From positions 1-50,665 of the forward strand of contig JAPOIY010000018.1 of NCBI GenBank assembly GCA_029978705.1: DNA of 50,665 bases, given 5' to 3'. The notes beneath the pieces were generated by a model that had not been told where the DNA came from, did no database searches, and worked only from the letters and a program-made list of their open reading frames with translations. The stretch is from Actinomycetota bacterium (lineage in GTDB: Bacteria > Actinomycetota > Actinomycetes > S36-B12 > GCA-2699445). Numbering within the stretch: position 1 is the stretch's first letter; each line of letters opens with the position of its first letter. Below, in pieces: positions 1-8,562 of the stretch. Both the position numbers and the translations under genes were made by a program.

Positions 1-590
1 GGCAGCGGCGGTTTGGCCTGTTCCTGTGTCAGCTGCATGTCGTTCTCCTGGTCGTACTTCGCCGGGTCGAACGTGCCCTGCACCTGGAACCAGGGCACCT
101 CGAAGATGGTCGTCGCGCCGCTGAAATAGAACATGGGGATGCCCAGTTCCAGGAACATGTCCTGGTTCTCCGCCAGGAAGTCCTCGCGGTACCACGTCGT
201 CAGGGACCGCAGGGCGGCCTTGAAGTCGTACTCGTCGAGGCGCCGGTCGACGCGCTGGACCTGGATGATGGGCGCCAGCCGCAGCAACAGCTTCCCGACG
301 GTGCCGGTGCGCACCCCGATCCCCCGCTCGATGGTGTTCTCGAGGTCGCGCACGTTGGCCTCGGTCGACGCCATGGGGTGGGAGTCCACCGCCAGGACCC
401 GGACACCGAAGCGCGACTGGATCCGCGGCCACACCGACTGGAACGCCAGCACCGGCAGCAGCCCGGTGAGCAGCCCGGGGGCGAAGACGATGGTGGTGTT
501 GCCCAGGGATCCCAGCTGCGCCGGGGGCAGCTCCGCCGCGATCTCGTCGGCGCCGATCGTCTCCATGCGCTGCCCGAGTTTCTGGCGCAC
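1..590 (-). CDS. alpha/beta-hydrolase-like protein, C-terminus beyond window
   Basis: The frame is open from a GTG at 590 to the window edge, about 196 residues; an in-frame TAG lies 18 nt upstream, so the start must be this GTG or the ATG at 566. A hydrophobic strand and loop near residue 35 (VFAPGLLTGLLP) followed by VRVLAVDSHPMAS resembles the first strands and oxyanion region of alpha/beta hydrolases. I see no GxSxG nucleophile elbow in the visible part, so enzyme activity is not shown. No signal peptide is evident. It is divergent from the secreted peptidase-like gene at 727 and shares a 136-bp control region with it. Family assignment is tentative; the coding frame itself is secure from codon bias. 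Confidence 0.6.
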   Translation of the reverse strand, partial: MRQKLGQRMETIGADEIAAELPPAQLGSLGNTTIVFAPGLLTGLLPVLAFQSVWPRIQSRFGVRVLAVDSHPMASTEANVRDLENTIERGIGVRTGTVGKLLLRLAPIIQVQRVDRRLDEYDFKAALRSLTTWYREDFLAENQDMFLELGIPMFYFSGATTIFEVPWFQVQGTFDPAKYDQENDMQLTQEQAKPPL

Positions 591-636
591 GCCATGTCGG
601 TGCGCAACCTAGCGACTCGTCGTCGGGGAGGCGCGC

Positions 637-672
637 CGTGATGCACCTCACACGGGGGAGGCGTGCATCACG
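637..672. promoter_or_regulatory. inverted repeat between divergent genes, candidate operator or hairpin
   Basis: A perfect 10-bp inverted repeat, CGTGATGCAC (637-646) and GTGCATCACG (663-672), with a 16-nt spacer that can add a few pairs (CTC/GAG). It lies between the divergent starts at 590 and 727. It could be a regulator binding site or an RNA hairpin; no T-run follows on either strand, so a terminator is less likely. No regulator gene is adjacent. Confidence 0.45.
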
Positions 673-726
673 TTTCGTGTTGATCGTCACGGGCAGTGAT
701 GAAGGAAGCCAGTGGAAGGACTGTGG

Positions 727-1755
727 ATGAAGCGGGCCACGATGATCGCGGGGGCAGTAGGAGCGGTGGTTGTCACCACCGCTGCGGCACCTGCGGTGGC
801 CGCGCAGGGTGCCAAGTCGGCGCAGCAGCCGGCCGCCCGGCCGGCCCTGGTGACCGCACGCCACATGCTCGACCAGGCCGATCGGGAACTGACGTCGGCG
901 CGGCGTACCGCGGCCACGGTCCGGCAGCAGGCCCAGTCCGGCGCGATCGACCCCGAGGCCCTGGCGGCCCTACAACCGCAGCCGGCGCCGGACTTCCGGG
1001 ACGGTGCCTCCGAGATCGAGCTGATCGCCGGACTGATCGGCGAAGCGCCGCCCGACGCCACTCTGGCTGCGGCCAGCATCGATGACCTGGCCGCGCTCAC
1101 CCCCCAGAAACCGGCTCACCCGGTGCCCGACACCCCGCTCGTGGTGACCGAGCCCGCCGAGGCCGTACAGGCCGCGCAGGCGCGGGTCGCGGAGGCCACC
1201 GACGAGAAGGAGAGCGCCCGGGCCCTTATCGAGCAGTTGAGTGGGAACGGCTCCGACGACGGGCCGGGAGCGGCCAAACTCGCCGAGCTGTGTTCCCGCG
1301 CCGGCGTCGTGGTGGACATCTGCCAGCCGGTGCGGTGGAACGAGGCCCACCTGAAGTTCGACACCGTCGTGATCGGGCACACCGTCAACGTCCTGTGGGA
1401 CGACGTCCGGCAGGTCGGTGGCTACCGTCCGTACGACCCGTACCCCGACCACCCCAGTGGACGCGCGGCGGACATCATGATGCCGCACGGCGGGGTCGGC
1501 CCCGATGTCGAACTGGGCAACCAGATCGCCCGCTACTTCCAGAACCACGCCAAGGAGTACGGCATCTACTACATCCTGTGGCGCCAGCGCATGTGGAAGG
1601 CCAGCGACCCGGTCGGGGCGTGGACGGCGATGAGCGACCGGGGCTCCCCCACCGCCAACCACATGGACCATGTGCACATCTCGGTGACCACCGGCCACGA
1701 CGGCACGGCATGGCACGACCTGCTGCGCGAGGCCACCAAGGCGGCCCAGGCCTGA
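727..1755 (+). CDS. secreted peptidase M15-like protein (ARB_07466-type C-terminal domain)
   Basis: 342 residues. Residues 1-27 form a Sec signal peptide (KR, a hydrophobic stretch, then APAVAAQ). Residues about 45-175 are a helical, Ala/Glu/Arg-rich linker. The C-terminal domain from about residue 200 carries HPSGRAADIM and, near the end, MDHVHISV, the paired His/Asp and HxH zinc-site signatures of M15/VanY-like peptidases and of the actinobacterial ARB_07466 C-terminal domain. That points to an exported cell-wall hydrolase or carboxypeptidase, though activity is inferred. The ATG at 727 is chosen over an in-frame GTG at 712 because GGAAGGA (714-720) lies 6 nt upstream of it. It converges on map with 15 bp between them. 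Confidence 0.8.
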   Translation: MKRATMIAGAVGAVVVTTAAAPAVAAQGAKSAQQPAARPALVTARHMLDQADRELTSARRTAATVRQQAQSGAIDPEALAALQPQPAPDFRDGASEIELIAGLIGEAPPDATLAAASIDDLAALTPQKPAHPVPDTPLVVTEPAEAVQAAQARVAEATDEKESARALIEQLSGNGSDDGPGAAKLAELCSRAGVVVDICQPVRWNEAHLKFDTVVIGHTVNVLWDDVRQVGGYRPYDPYPDHPSGRAADIMMPHGGVGPDVELGNQIARYFQNHAKEYGIYYILWRQRMWKASDPVGAWTAMSDRGSPTANHMDHVHISVTTGHDGTAWHDLLREATKAAQA

Positions 1756-1770
1756 GCCGGCAGCAGGAGG

Positions 1771-2589
1771 TCATGCCGGCGACGCCACCCCGAGGGCCGC
1801 GAGCTCCGCGGCTCCCCCGTCGGGAGAGGTCAGCACCCAGGGCCCGTCGGGGGTGATCGCCACCGTGTGCTCCCAGTGGGCGGCGTACGAACGGTCCACC
1901 GTGCTGACGGTCCACTCGTCCTCGTGCACCACGACGTCGGGCGATCCCAGCGTCACCATCGGCTCCACGGCGATCGCCATGCCCGGCTTCAGCCGCGGTC
2001 CCCGGCCGGGGGGACCGAAGTTCGCGACGGCTGGCTCCATGTGCATCCGTGAGCCGATGCCATGTCCAACGTAGTCGCGCAGGATGCCATGGCCGCGCCC
2101 CGCATCGATGACGGTCCGTTCGACGGCTGCCCCCACGTCAGTCAGCCTCGCGTCGGCGACCGCCGCCGCCAGCCCCGCCCACAGCGCCCGGCGGGCCGTG
2201 CGGGACAGTTCCGCCACGTCGTCAGCGACCGGGCCGACGGCAACGCTCACGGCGGCGTCGCCGTGCCATCCGGCCACACTCGCCCCGAAGTCGATGGACA
2301 CCAGGTCCCCGTCCCGCAGGACACGATCCCCCGGGATGCCATGCACGACCTCGTCGTTCACCGACACACACAGCACGGCGGGGTAGCCGTGGTACCCCAG
2401 GAACGACGACTCGGCGCCGTGGTCGGTCAGCACCCGCGCGGCGACCGCGTCCAGGTCCCGGGTGGTGGCGCCCGCCACGCAGGCTGCCGCGCAGGCTGCC
2501 AGCGCGTCCGCGACCACCAGGCCCGCCTCCCGCATGAGAGCGAGCTGCTGGTCGGTCTTGATCTCGATGCCGCCCGGGCGCCGGAACAC
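1771..2589 (-). CDS. map: methionine aminopeptidase type I
   Basis: 272 residues. The enzyme removes the initiator methionine from nascent proteins in the cytoplasm. All five metal ligands of MetAP-I are visible in order: Asp in SIDFGA, Asp in WHGDAA, His in GHGIG, Glu in AVEPM and Glu in WEHTV. VCVSVNDEVVHG-like sequence precedes them (here LCVSVNDEVVHG). The GTG start at 2589 is one base past the adk stop, so the two genes are translationally coupled. The short N-terminus lacks the SH3-binding/zinc extension seen in some actinobacterial second copies. infA and rpmJ, which commonly follow map, are not downstream; instead the plus-strand secreted peptidase gene converges on it. Confidence 0.95.
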   Translation of the reverse strand: MFRRPGGIEIKTDQQLALMREAGLVVADALAACAAACVAGATTRDLDAVAARVLTDHGAESSFLGYHGYPAVLCVSVNDEVVHGIPGDRVLRDGDLVSIDFGASVAGWHGDAAVSVAVGPVADDVAELSRTARRALWAGLAAAVADARLTDVGAAVERTVIDAGRGHGILRDYVGHGIGSRMHMEPAVANFGPPGRGPRLKPGMAIAVEPMVTLGSPDVVVHEDEWTVSTVDRSYAAHWEHTVAITPDGPWVLTSPDGGAAELAALGVASPA

Positions 2590-2590
2590 G

Positions 2591-3154
2591 TCAGTCGCGC
2601 AGGGCCGCGAGGATCCGTCCGCTGACCTCTTCGACGCTGCCCATTCCGTCGACCTGCCGCAGGACTCCCTGCTCGGCGTACAGCCGCGTGAGGGGTTCGG
2701 TCTCCGCGGCGTAGACCTCCATCCGGCGCCGGATGACGTCTTCGGTGTCGTCGGCGCGCCCTTCGACCTGGGCCCGCTTGAGGAGCCTCTGCACGACCTC
2801 TTCGGTGTCGGCCGTGATCTCGACGGCCGCGTCGAGTTCGTGACCACCGTCGGCCAGGATGCCGTTGAGCTCGGCGACCTGTGGGGCCGTGCGGGGATAG
2901 CCGTCCAGCAGGAACCCCTGAGCGGCGTCATCCTGACCAAGGCGGTCGGCGACCATGGCGTTCACGACCGTGTCGGGCACGTACTCCCCGCGGTCCATGT
3001 ACTCCTTCGCCTGCAGGCCCAGTGCGGTTCCCTCCCCCACGTTCCTGCGGAAGATCTCTCCCGTCGAGATGTGGGGGATGTTCAACTCCTGGGAGATGAC
3101 GGCCGCCTGAGTGCCCTTGCCGGCCCCGGGGGGACCCATGAGAACGATGCGCAT
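2591..3154 (-). CDS. adk: adenylate kinase (short type)
   Basis: 187 residues. It interconverts ATP + AMP and 2 ADP. The P-loop GPPGAGKGT starts at residue 7, followed by the AMP-binding STGEIFRR and the GFLLDGYPR motif near residue 80. The LID is the short form (RAQVEGRADDTED), without a zinc-binding insertion. It is normally cotranscribed with secY, but here the opposite-strand metal ATPase gene separates them. TAGGGT 6 nt before the ATG suggests a leaderless transcript of adk-map. map begins immediately downstream. Confidence 0.96.
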   Translation of the reverse strand: MRIVLMGPPGAGKGTQAAVISQELNIPHISTGEIFRRNVGEGTALGLQAKEYMDRGEYVPDTVVNAMVADRLGQDDAAQGFLLDGYPRTAPQVAELNGILADGGHELDAAVEITADTEEVVQRLLKRAQVEGRADDTEDVIRRRMEVYAAETEPLTRLYAEQGVLRQVDGMGSVEEVSGRILAALRD

Positions 3155-3160
3155 GCCCGG

Positions 3161-3166
3161 ACCCTA
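3161..3166 (-). promoter_or_regulatory. -10 box for leaderless adk-map transcript
   Basis: On the minus strand TAGGGT ends 6 nt before the adk ATG (3154), the spacing expected when transcription starts at or next to the start codon. No Shine-Dalgarno sequence is visible in the short gap (CCGGGC), which supports a leaderless message. The -35 region is not clear. Confidence 0.6.
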
Positions 3167-3275
3167 GCGGCCCCGGCCCGCCGTTTCGACCCGATCCCCC
3201 GGAGGCGACCTTGGTCCCGGCGATCAGGGACTTCCGGACCGGGTGGGGATGGCTACCGTGGAAGTGGGGGTCAGG

Positions 3276-5576
3276 ATGACGAGCGACGAACCCACCAAGC
3301 GCCGCTCCTGGGACCGGCACCGGGAGCTGGTGTTCCTTGCGGCCTGCGTCCTGCTCACCGGCGCCGGTTTTCTCACCCCCCCGGCCACTGCGGCCCTGCT
3401 GTGGACCATCGCCACCCTCTTGGGACTGGCAGTGGCGGTCACAGCGACAGCGGCGGCGGCGTGGCACCGGGAGCTGCGGGTCGATCTCATCGCGGTGCTG
3501 GCGCTGGCGGGTGCGCTGTGGGTGGGGGAACCCCTCGCCGGGGCCATCATCAGCGTGATGCTCGCCTCCGGCCGGTTCCTCGAGGCGCGGGCGGCGGCGC
3601 GGGCGGAACGGGACCTGACGGCGCTGGTGGAGCGAGCCCCCACCAGCGCCCGCCGCCACGGTCCGCGCGGGATCGAGGTCGTGGACGTCGGGACCGTCGC
3701 CCGCGGGGACGTCCTGACGGTCGGGACAGGCGAGGTGGTCCCGGTGGACGGCCGCCTGCAGGACGACGGAACGTTCGACGAGTCCTCCCTGACGGGCGAG
3801 TCGGTGCCCGTCGAGCGACCGGCGGGCGACGAGGTCGGCAGCGGCGTGGTCAACACCGGAGCGCCGGTGGACCTCGTGGCCACGGCCACCGCGGCGGAGT
3901 CCACTTACGCGGGCATCGTGCGCATGGTGGCGGAGGCGGCCGCGGGCACTGCCCCCCTGACGCGCGCGGCGGACCGGTTCGCCGCCGCGTTCGTGCCCGC
4001 GACCCTGCTGCTCGCGGGTGCCGCGTGGCTCGTGTCGGGCGACCCCGTGCGGGCTGTCGCCGTCCTGGTCGTGGCCACCCCGTGCCCCCTGCTGCTGGCC
4101 GCGCCCATCGCGGTCATGTCCGGGCTGTCGCGGTGCTCCCGGAGCGGGGTCATCGTCAAGGGCGGCGCGGTCCTGGAGCAGTTGGCGCGCAGCCGCGTCG
4201 TCCTGTTCGACAAGACGGGCACTCTCACCGAGGGGCGGCCCTCGGTCACCCAGGTGGTTCTGGCGGAGCCCGAGGGCGACGCGGACCACCTGGTCCGGCT
4301 GGCCGCGTCGCTGGACCAGGTGTCTCCGCATCCGCTGGCCACGGCCATCGTCGCGTGCGCGCGGGACCGTGGGCTGCCGCTCGCGCTGCCCACGGAGGTC
4401 ACCGAGGAGCACGGGCGCGGGCTCAGCGGTCTCGTCGGGGACCGGACCGTGCGGCTGGGCACGGCGCCGTGGATCCTCGGGGACGACCGGCCCCCGTGGA
4501 CCCGGCAGGTCCGGCGCCGCGCCGCGCTGGACGGATCCCTCACCGTGTTCGCCGCCGTCGACGGCCGGCCCGCCGGGGCCTTCCTGTTCGACGACCCGAT
4601 CCGCCCCGATGCACCCCGCATGATCCGGCGGCTGCGGTCGGCCGGGGTCCAGCGGGTCGTCCTGGTGACCGGCGACCGGGCAGAGGTCGCCGACGCCGTC
4701 GGCCGCCTCGTGGGCGTCGATGCCGTGGCGGCGGAGCGGACGCCGGCCGAGAAGGTCGACACCGTCGCGGCGGAGAAGGCCGACCGGGGCGACACCGTGA
4801 TGGTGGGCGACGGCATCAACGACGCTCCCGCGTTGACGGCCGCGGACGTCGGGGTCGCCCTGGCGGCGCGCGGTGCCAGCGCGTCGTCCCAGACGGCGGA
4901 TGTGGTGCTGACGGTGGACCGCATCGGCGTGCTCGCCGATGCCATCCGGACCGCGCGGCGGTCCCGGCGCATCGCCCTGCAGGCCATGCTGTGCGGTATG
5001 GGACTGTCGGTCCTGGCGATGGTGGCGGCCGCGGCGGGCCTGCTGCCGCCGGTCTACGGTGCCGTGCTGCAGGAGGTGATCGACGTCCTCGCGATCGCAG
5101 TCGCCCTGCGCGCCCTCCTCCCCCAACGCTCCCCCGACGCCATCCACCTGCCCCCGGCCGAGTCCGACCTGCTCCAGCGCGTGCAGGCCCAGCATGCGGC
5201 GACCCATCCGGTCGTCGAACAGATCCGGCGGGTGGCCGACGACCTGGCCCACGAGCCGGACATCTCGGCGGTGCAGGGTCTGTTGCACCGGATCGATGCG
5301 GAGTTGCTGCCCCATGAGCAGGCTGAGGAGCAGGAGCTGTATCCGGTGGTCGCCCGCGCGCTCGGCGGCAACGACCCGCTCGCCGCCATGAGCCGCACCC
5401 ATGCAGAGATCGCGCACCTGGCCGGCCGGCTGCACTCCTTGTCCGAGGACGTCGGGAGCCAGCCGCCGGACCCGTCCGATGTCCTGGAGTTCCAGCGGCT
5501 GCTGTACGGCCTCTATGCGGTCATGCGCCTGCACAACGCCCAGGAGGACGAGTGCATCTACGCGGTGACGCGGTGA
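3276..5576 (+). CDS. P1B-5-type heavy-metal ATPase with C-terminal hemerythrin domain
   Basis: 766 residues from the ATG at 3276 (GGGGG just upstream; an in-frame ATG at 3249 and a GTG at 3243 are alternatives). There is no N-terminal metal-binding HMA domain. The actuator TGES motif is near residue 170, the transmembrane metal site is ATPCPLLL with Cys270, the phosphorylated Asp312 lies in DKTGT, the nucleotide-domain HP is in SPHPLA, and GDGIND begins near residue 511. Residues about 635-766 form a four-helix hemerythrin-like domain with diiron ligands: a His near 640, HEQAEEQE, THAEI, and LHNAQEDE. The TPC signature plus hemerythrin defines the P1B-5 group, linked to Ni/Fe export (S. meliloti Nia) and described structurally in Acidothermus. 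Substrate here is inferred. The gene sits, in opposite orientation, between secY and adk; its stop is 3 bp from secY's. Confidence 0.88.
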   Translation: MTSDEPTKRRSWDRHRELVFLAACVLLTGAGFLTPPATAALLWTIATLLGLAVAVTATAAAAWHRELRVDLIAVLALAGALWVGEPLAGAIISVMLASGRFLEARAAARAERDLTALVERAPTSARRHGPRGIEVVDVGTVARGDVLTVGTGEVVPVDGRLQDDGTFDESSLTGESVPVERPAGDEVGSGVVNTGAPVDLVATATAAESTYAGIVRMVAEAAAGTAPLTRAADRFAAAFVPATLLLAGAAWLVSGDPVRAVAVLVVATPCPLLLAAPIAVMSGLSRCSRSGVIVKGGAVLEQLARSRVVLFDKTGTLTEGRPSVTQVVLAEPEGDADHLVRLAASLDQVSPHPLATAIVACARDRGLPLALPTEVTEEHGRGLSGLVGDRTVRLGTAPWILGDDRPPWTRQVRRRAALDGSLTVFAAVDGRPAGAFLFDDPIRPDAPRMIRRLRSAGVQRVVLVTGDRAEVADAVGRLVGVDAVAAERTPAEKVDTVAAEKADRGDTVMVGDGINDAPALTAADVGVALAARGASASSQTADVVLTVDRIGVLADAIRTARRSRRIALQAMLCGMGLSVLAMVAAAAGLLPPVYGAVLQEVIDVLAIAVALRALLPQRSPDAIHLPPAESDLLQRVQAQHAATHPVVEQIRRVADDLAHEPDISAVQGLLHRIDAELLPHEQAEEQELYPVVARALGGNDPLAAMSRTHAEIAHLAGRLHSLSEDVGSQPPDPSDVLEFQRLLYGLYAVMRLHNAQEDECIYAVTR

Positions 5577-5579
5577 GGG

Positions 5580-6878
5580 TCAGTTGAGGAAGCCCTCGTA
5601 GTTGCGCTGCTGCAGCTGGCTCTCGATCTGTTTCACGGTGTCGAGGCCGACGCCCACCATGATCAGGAGGCTGGTCCCGCCGAAGACGAAGTTCTGGCCG
5701 ACCCCGAGCCCGCCGAACGCCACGACCGGGAGCACCGCGATGAGGGCCAGGTAGATGGAGCCGGGGGCGGTGAGCCGGGACAGGACATAGCCCAGGTACT
5801 GAGCGGTCGGCTTGCCGGGCCGGATCCCGGGGATGAAGCCGTTCGACTTGTTGAGGTTCTCCGCCACCTCGGTGGGGTTGAACGTGATGGAGACATAGAA
5901 GTAGCAGAAGAAGATGATCAGCGCGGAGAAGACGAGCAGGTACAGCGGACCGCTGCCGGTCTGGAAGTTCTGCAGCAGGAACTGCGCGACGGGGCCGTCG
6001 GACCCGGTCAACTGCACGATCAGTGTGGGCACGAACAGGATCGAGGACGCGAAGATGACCGGGATGACGCCGGCCATGTTGACCTTCAGCGGGATATAGG
6101 TGGACGCGCCTCCGTAGAACTTGCGCCCCACTTGGTTGCGTCCGTGCTGGACCGGGATCCGCCGTTGCGCCTGTTCGACGAAGACGACCAGGCCGACCAC
6201 GGCCACGCCCACCAGCAGCGTGAGCAGGAACGTCAGCGGACCGGACGCGGCCCAGATGGCCAGGAACTGCTGGGGCATCACGGCGATGATGGAGGTGAAG
6301 ATCAGCAGCGACATGCCGTTGCCGATGCCCCGGTCGGTGATGAGCTCACCGATCCACATCACGCAGGCGGTGCCCGCCGTCATGGTGATGACCATGGAGA
6401 CCATCTGGCCCGGGGACGTGTCCGGCACGATGTTCTCCTGGCACCCCTGGAACAGGGTGCCGGGCGTGCGGGCGAGAGCCAGGATGGACGCCGACTGCAG
6501 GATCGCGAGGCCGATCGTCAGGTAGCGCGTGTACTGCGTGATCGTGGCCTGTCCCGCCTGCCCCTCCTTGCGCAGCGTCTCGAGGCGCGGGATGACGACG
6601 GCCAGCAGCTGCAGGATGATCGACGCCGTGATGTACGGCATGATCCCGAGCGCGAAGATCGACAACTGCAACAGCGCGCCGCCGCTGAACAGGTTGATCA
6701 GGGAGTAGAGGTTGTTCTCCTGCACCACGTCGATGCATCGCTGCACGGCCGTGTAGTCGACCCCGGGCGTGGGGATGACGGTGCCCAGCCGGTAGATCGC
6801 CAGCATGCCGAGCACGAACAGCAGCTTCTTGCGCAGATCCGGGGTCCGGAATGCGGAGACGAAGGCGCTCAGGTGCAC
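5580..6878 (-). CDS. secY: preprotein translocase subunit SecY
   Basis: 432 residues with ten predicted membrane segments. It forms the protein-conducting channel with SecE (39317-39553) and SecG. IPTPGVD follows the first helix, and the plug and lateral-gate helices GIMPYITASIILQLL and the cytoplasmic loop QHGRNQVGRKFYGG with NPTEVAENL are all present. The GTG start at 6878 has GGAGG 7 nt upstream. It is the last gene of the spc block here; adk and map are cut off from it by the convergent metal ATPase, so a transcription end is expected around 5576-5580, although I see no strong hairpin there. Confidence 0.97.
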   Translation of the reverse strand: MHLSAFVSAFRTPDLRKKLLFVLGMLAIYRLGTVIPTPGVDYTAVQRCIDVVQENNLYSLINLFSGGALLQLSIFALGIMPYITASIILQLLAVVIPRLETLRKEGQAGQATITQYTRYLTIGLAILQSASILALARTPGTLFQGCQENIVPDTSPGQMVSMVITMTAGTACVMWIGELITDRGIGNGMSLLIFTSIIAVMPQQFLAIWAASGPLTFLLTLLVGVAVVGLVVFVEQAQRRIPVQHGRNQVGRKFYGGASTYIPLKVNMAGVIPVIFASSILFVPTLIVQLTGSDGPVAQFLLQNFQTGSGPLYLLVFSALIIFFCYFYVSITFNPTEVAENLNKSNGFIPGIRPGKPTAQYLGYVLSRLTAPGSIYLALIAVLPVVAFGGLGVGQNFVFGGTSLLIMVGVGLDTVKQIESQLQQRNYEGFLN

Positions 6879-6958
6879 CGGGGATCCTCCCTGTGGCGGA
6901 ATGCAGGTACCCGGACTCGCCGGGGTTCCTCAGGCTATCAGCGGGTGGTGGCGCGGGA

Positions 6959-7396
6959 TCACGCCACGGTGACGGAGCCGCCCGCCGCCTCGATCTTCTG
7001 CTTGGCCGAGGCCGACGCCGCGGTGACCGTGACATTGACCGCGACGGCGATGGAGCCGTTGCCCAGGACCTTGACCGGCTGACCGGAGCGCACCGCGCCC
7101 TTGGCCACCAGGTCTGCGATGGTGACGTCGCCGCCCTGGGGGAAGAGCGCCGCGAGCCGGTCCACGTTCACCGTCTGGTACTCGGTGCGGAACGGGTTCG
7201 TGAAGCCGCGCAGCTTGGGTAGGCGCATGTGCAGCGGCATCTGGCCGCCCTCGAACGCGGCCGACACGTTGTTGCGCGCCTTCGTACCCTTGGTGCCGCG
7301 ACCGGCGGTCTTGCCCTTGGACGCCTCGCCGCGACCCTTGCGGGTCTTCTCCGTACGGGCCCCGGGGGCGGGACGCAGGTGGTGTGCTTTGATCAT
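6959..7396 (-). CDS. rplO: 50S ribosomal protein L15
   Basis: 145 residues. The N-terminus has the basic, glycine-rich extension ([16 protein letters not shown]) that threads into 23S rRNA, followed by [18 protein letters not shown], the L15 signature. The ATG overlaps the rpmD stop by one base (TGATG). An 80-bp gap follows before secY, which has its own good ribosome binding site. Confidence 0.97.
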   Translation of the reverse strand: MIKAHHLRPAPGARTEKTRKGRGEASKGKTAGRGTKGTKARNNVSAAFEGGQMPLHMRLPKLRGFTNPFRTEYQTVNVDRLAALFPQGGDVTIADLVAKGAVRSGQPVKVLGNGSIAVAVNVTVTAASASAKQKIEAAGGSVTVA

Positions 7397-7578
7397 CAGT
7401 CCGTCTCCTCCACGTCGACCAGGTGGGCCACCGTGTTCACCATGCCCCGGATCTCAGGGCGGTCCGGTTTGACGACGGTGTCCCCGATCCGCTTCAGGCC
7501 CAGGGAACGCATGCTCTCGCGCTGCGCCTTGGTGCCACCGATCAGCGACTTGCGCTGGGTCACTTTGAGTTCGCTCAT
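7396..7578 (-). CDS. rpmD: 50S ribosomal protein L30
   Basis: 60 residues, the usual bacterial length. It shows [11 protein letters not shown] at the N-terminus, [11 protein letters not shown] in the middle and [11 protein letters not shown] at the C-terminus, all L30 hallmarks. The start overlaps the rpsE stop by four bases (ATGA) and the stop overlaps the rplO start, so rpsE, rpmD and rplO are coupled. Confidence 0.95.
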   Translation of the reverse strand: MSELKVTQRKSLIGGTKAQRESMRSLGLKRIGDTVVKPDRPEIRGMVNTVAHLVDVEETD

Positions 7579-8162
7579 GGCTTCGCCTCGGCCATCGCCC
7601 GACGCATCGCCTCGGGTGCCACGTCCTCCAGCGGCAGTCCCCGCCGCGCGGCGACCTGCTCGGGGCGCTCCAGGCTCTTCAGCGCGGTCACCGTGGCATG
7701 CACGATGTTGATCGCGTTGTCGGAGCCCAGCGACTTGCTCAGCACGTCGTGCACGCCGGCGCATTCCAGCACCGCGCGCACGGGGCCGCCGGCGATGACG
7801 CCGGTACCCGGGGACGCGGGGCGCAGCATGACCACGCCCGCGGAGTCCTCACCCAGCACGGGGTGGGGGATGGTGCCCTGGATGCGGGGCACGGTGAAGA
7901 AGTTCTTCTTCGCCTCCTCGACGCCCTTGGCGATGGCCGCGGGCACCTCCTTGGCCTTGCCGTAGCCGACCCCCACCCGGCCGTCGCCGTCGCCGACGAC
8001 GACGAGCGCCGTGAAGCTGAATCGCCGACCGCCCTTGACCACCTTGGAGACACGGTTGATCGCCACCACCCGCTCCAGGTACTGGTTGCGGTCGTCCTGT
8101 TTGCCGCCGCGGTCCCGGCGGTCCCGGTTCCGGTCCTGGCCGCCTCGTCGCTGCTGTGCCAT
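7575..8162 (-). CDS. rpsE: 30S ribosomal protein S5
   Basis: 195 residues, longer than the E. coli protein because of an N-terminal Gln/Arg/Asp-rich stretch (residues 1-28) typical of actinobacteria. The dsRBD-like domain has [20 protein letters not shown], the loop where spectinomycin resistance mutations occur; it looks wild-type. [12 protein letters not shown] and the second S5 domain follow. It acts in decoding accuracy and in the helicase activity at the mRNA entry site. Confidence 0.97.
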   Translation of the reverse strand: MAQQRRGGQDRNRDRRDRGGKQDDRNQYLERVVAINRVSKVVKGGRRFSFTALVVVGDGDGRVGVGYGKAKEVPAAIAKGVEEAKKNFFTVPRIQGTIPHPVLGEDSAGVVMLRPASPGTGVIAGGPVRAVLECAGVHDVLSKSLGSDNAINIVHATVTALKSLERPEQVAARRGLPLEDVAPEAMRRAMAEAKP

Positions 8163-8179
8163 GTCGTTGCCTCTCTGCC

Positions 8180-8560
8180 TCAGAAGTCCAGGCCGTTGTC
8201 GCGGGCCGCGTCAGCCAGTGCCGCCACCCGTCCGTGGTACTTGTTGCCACCACGGTCGAAGACGACGATCTCGATGCCGGCGCCCTTGGCCCGCTCCGCC
8301 ACCTTCTGCCCGACCAGTTTGGCCGCAGCAGTCTTGTCGCCGTCGGTCCCCCGGACCTCGGGCTCCATGGTCGATGCGGAGACGAGGGTGCGTCCCGCGG
8401 TGTCGTCGACCACCTGGACGACGATGTGCCGGGCCGACCGGGTCACGACCATGCGCGGACGCGCGGCGGTGCCCCGGACCTTCTTGCGGACCCGGGAGTG
8501 GCGGCGCTTGCGCGCCACGCGGGTCGGATCGCCCGACCCCAGTTTCGTCACAATAGGCAT
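8180..8560 (-). CDS. rplR: 50S ribosomal protein L18
   Basis: 126 residues. It binds 5S rRNA together with L5. Seen: the basic N-terminus [15 protein letters not shown], the conserved RPRMVVTRS, and the C-terminal [20 protein letters not shown]. It lies 2 bp downstream of rplF and 17 bp upstream of rpsE. Confidence 0.97.
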   Translation of the reverse strand: MPIVTKLGSGDPTRVARKRRHSRVRKKVRGTAARPRMVVTRSARHIVVQVVDDTAGRTLVSASTMEPEVRGTDGDKTAAAKLVGQKVAERAKGAGIEIVVFDRGGNKYHGRVAALADAARDNGLDF

Positions 8561-8562
8561 GA

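Noticed and set aside
200-646. Alternative minus-strand frame with an ATG at 646
   Set aside because: It is Arg/Ser/Cys-rich, out of phase with the codon bias, and overlaps the better frame starting at 590 that runs to the window edge.
712-726. GTG start for the M15-like protein at 712
   Set aside because: The GGAAGGA at 714-720 would lie inside the coding region; it serves the ATG at 727, which also gives a normal signal peptide.
2462-5317. A 951-codon plus-strand frame across map, adk and the ATPase gene
   Set aside because: It runs out of frame through three genes whose own frames show full domain sets; the product is Arg/Gly/Pro-rich low complexity.
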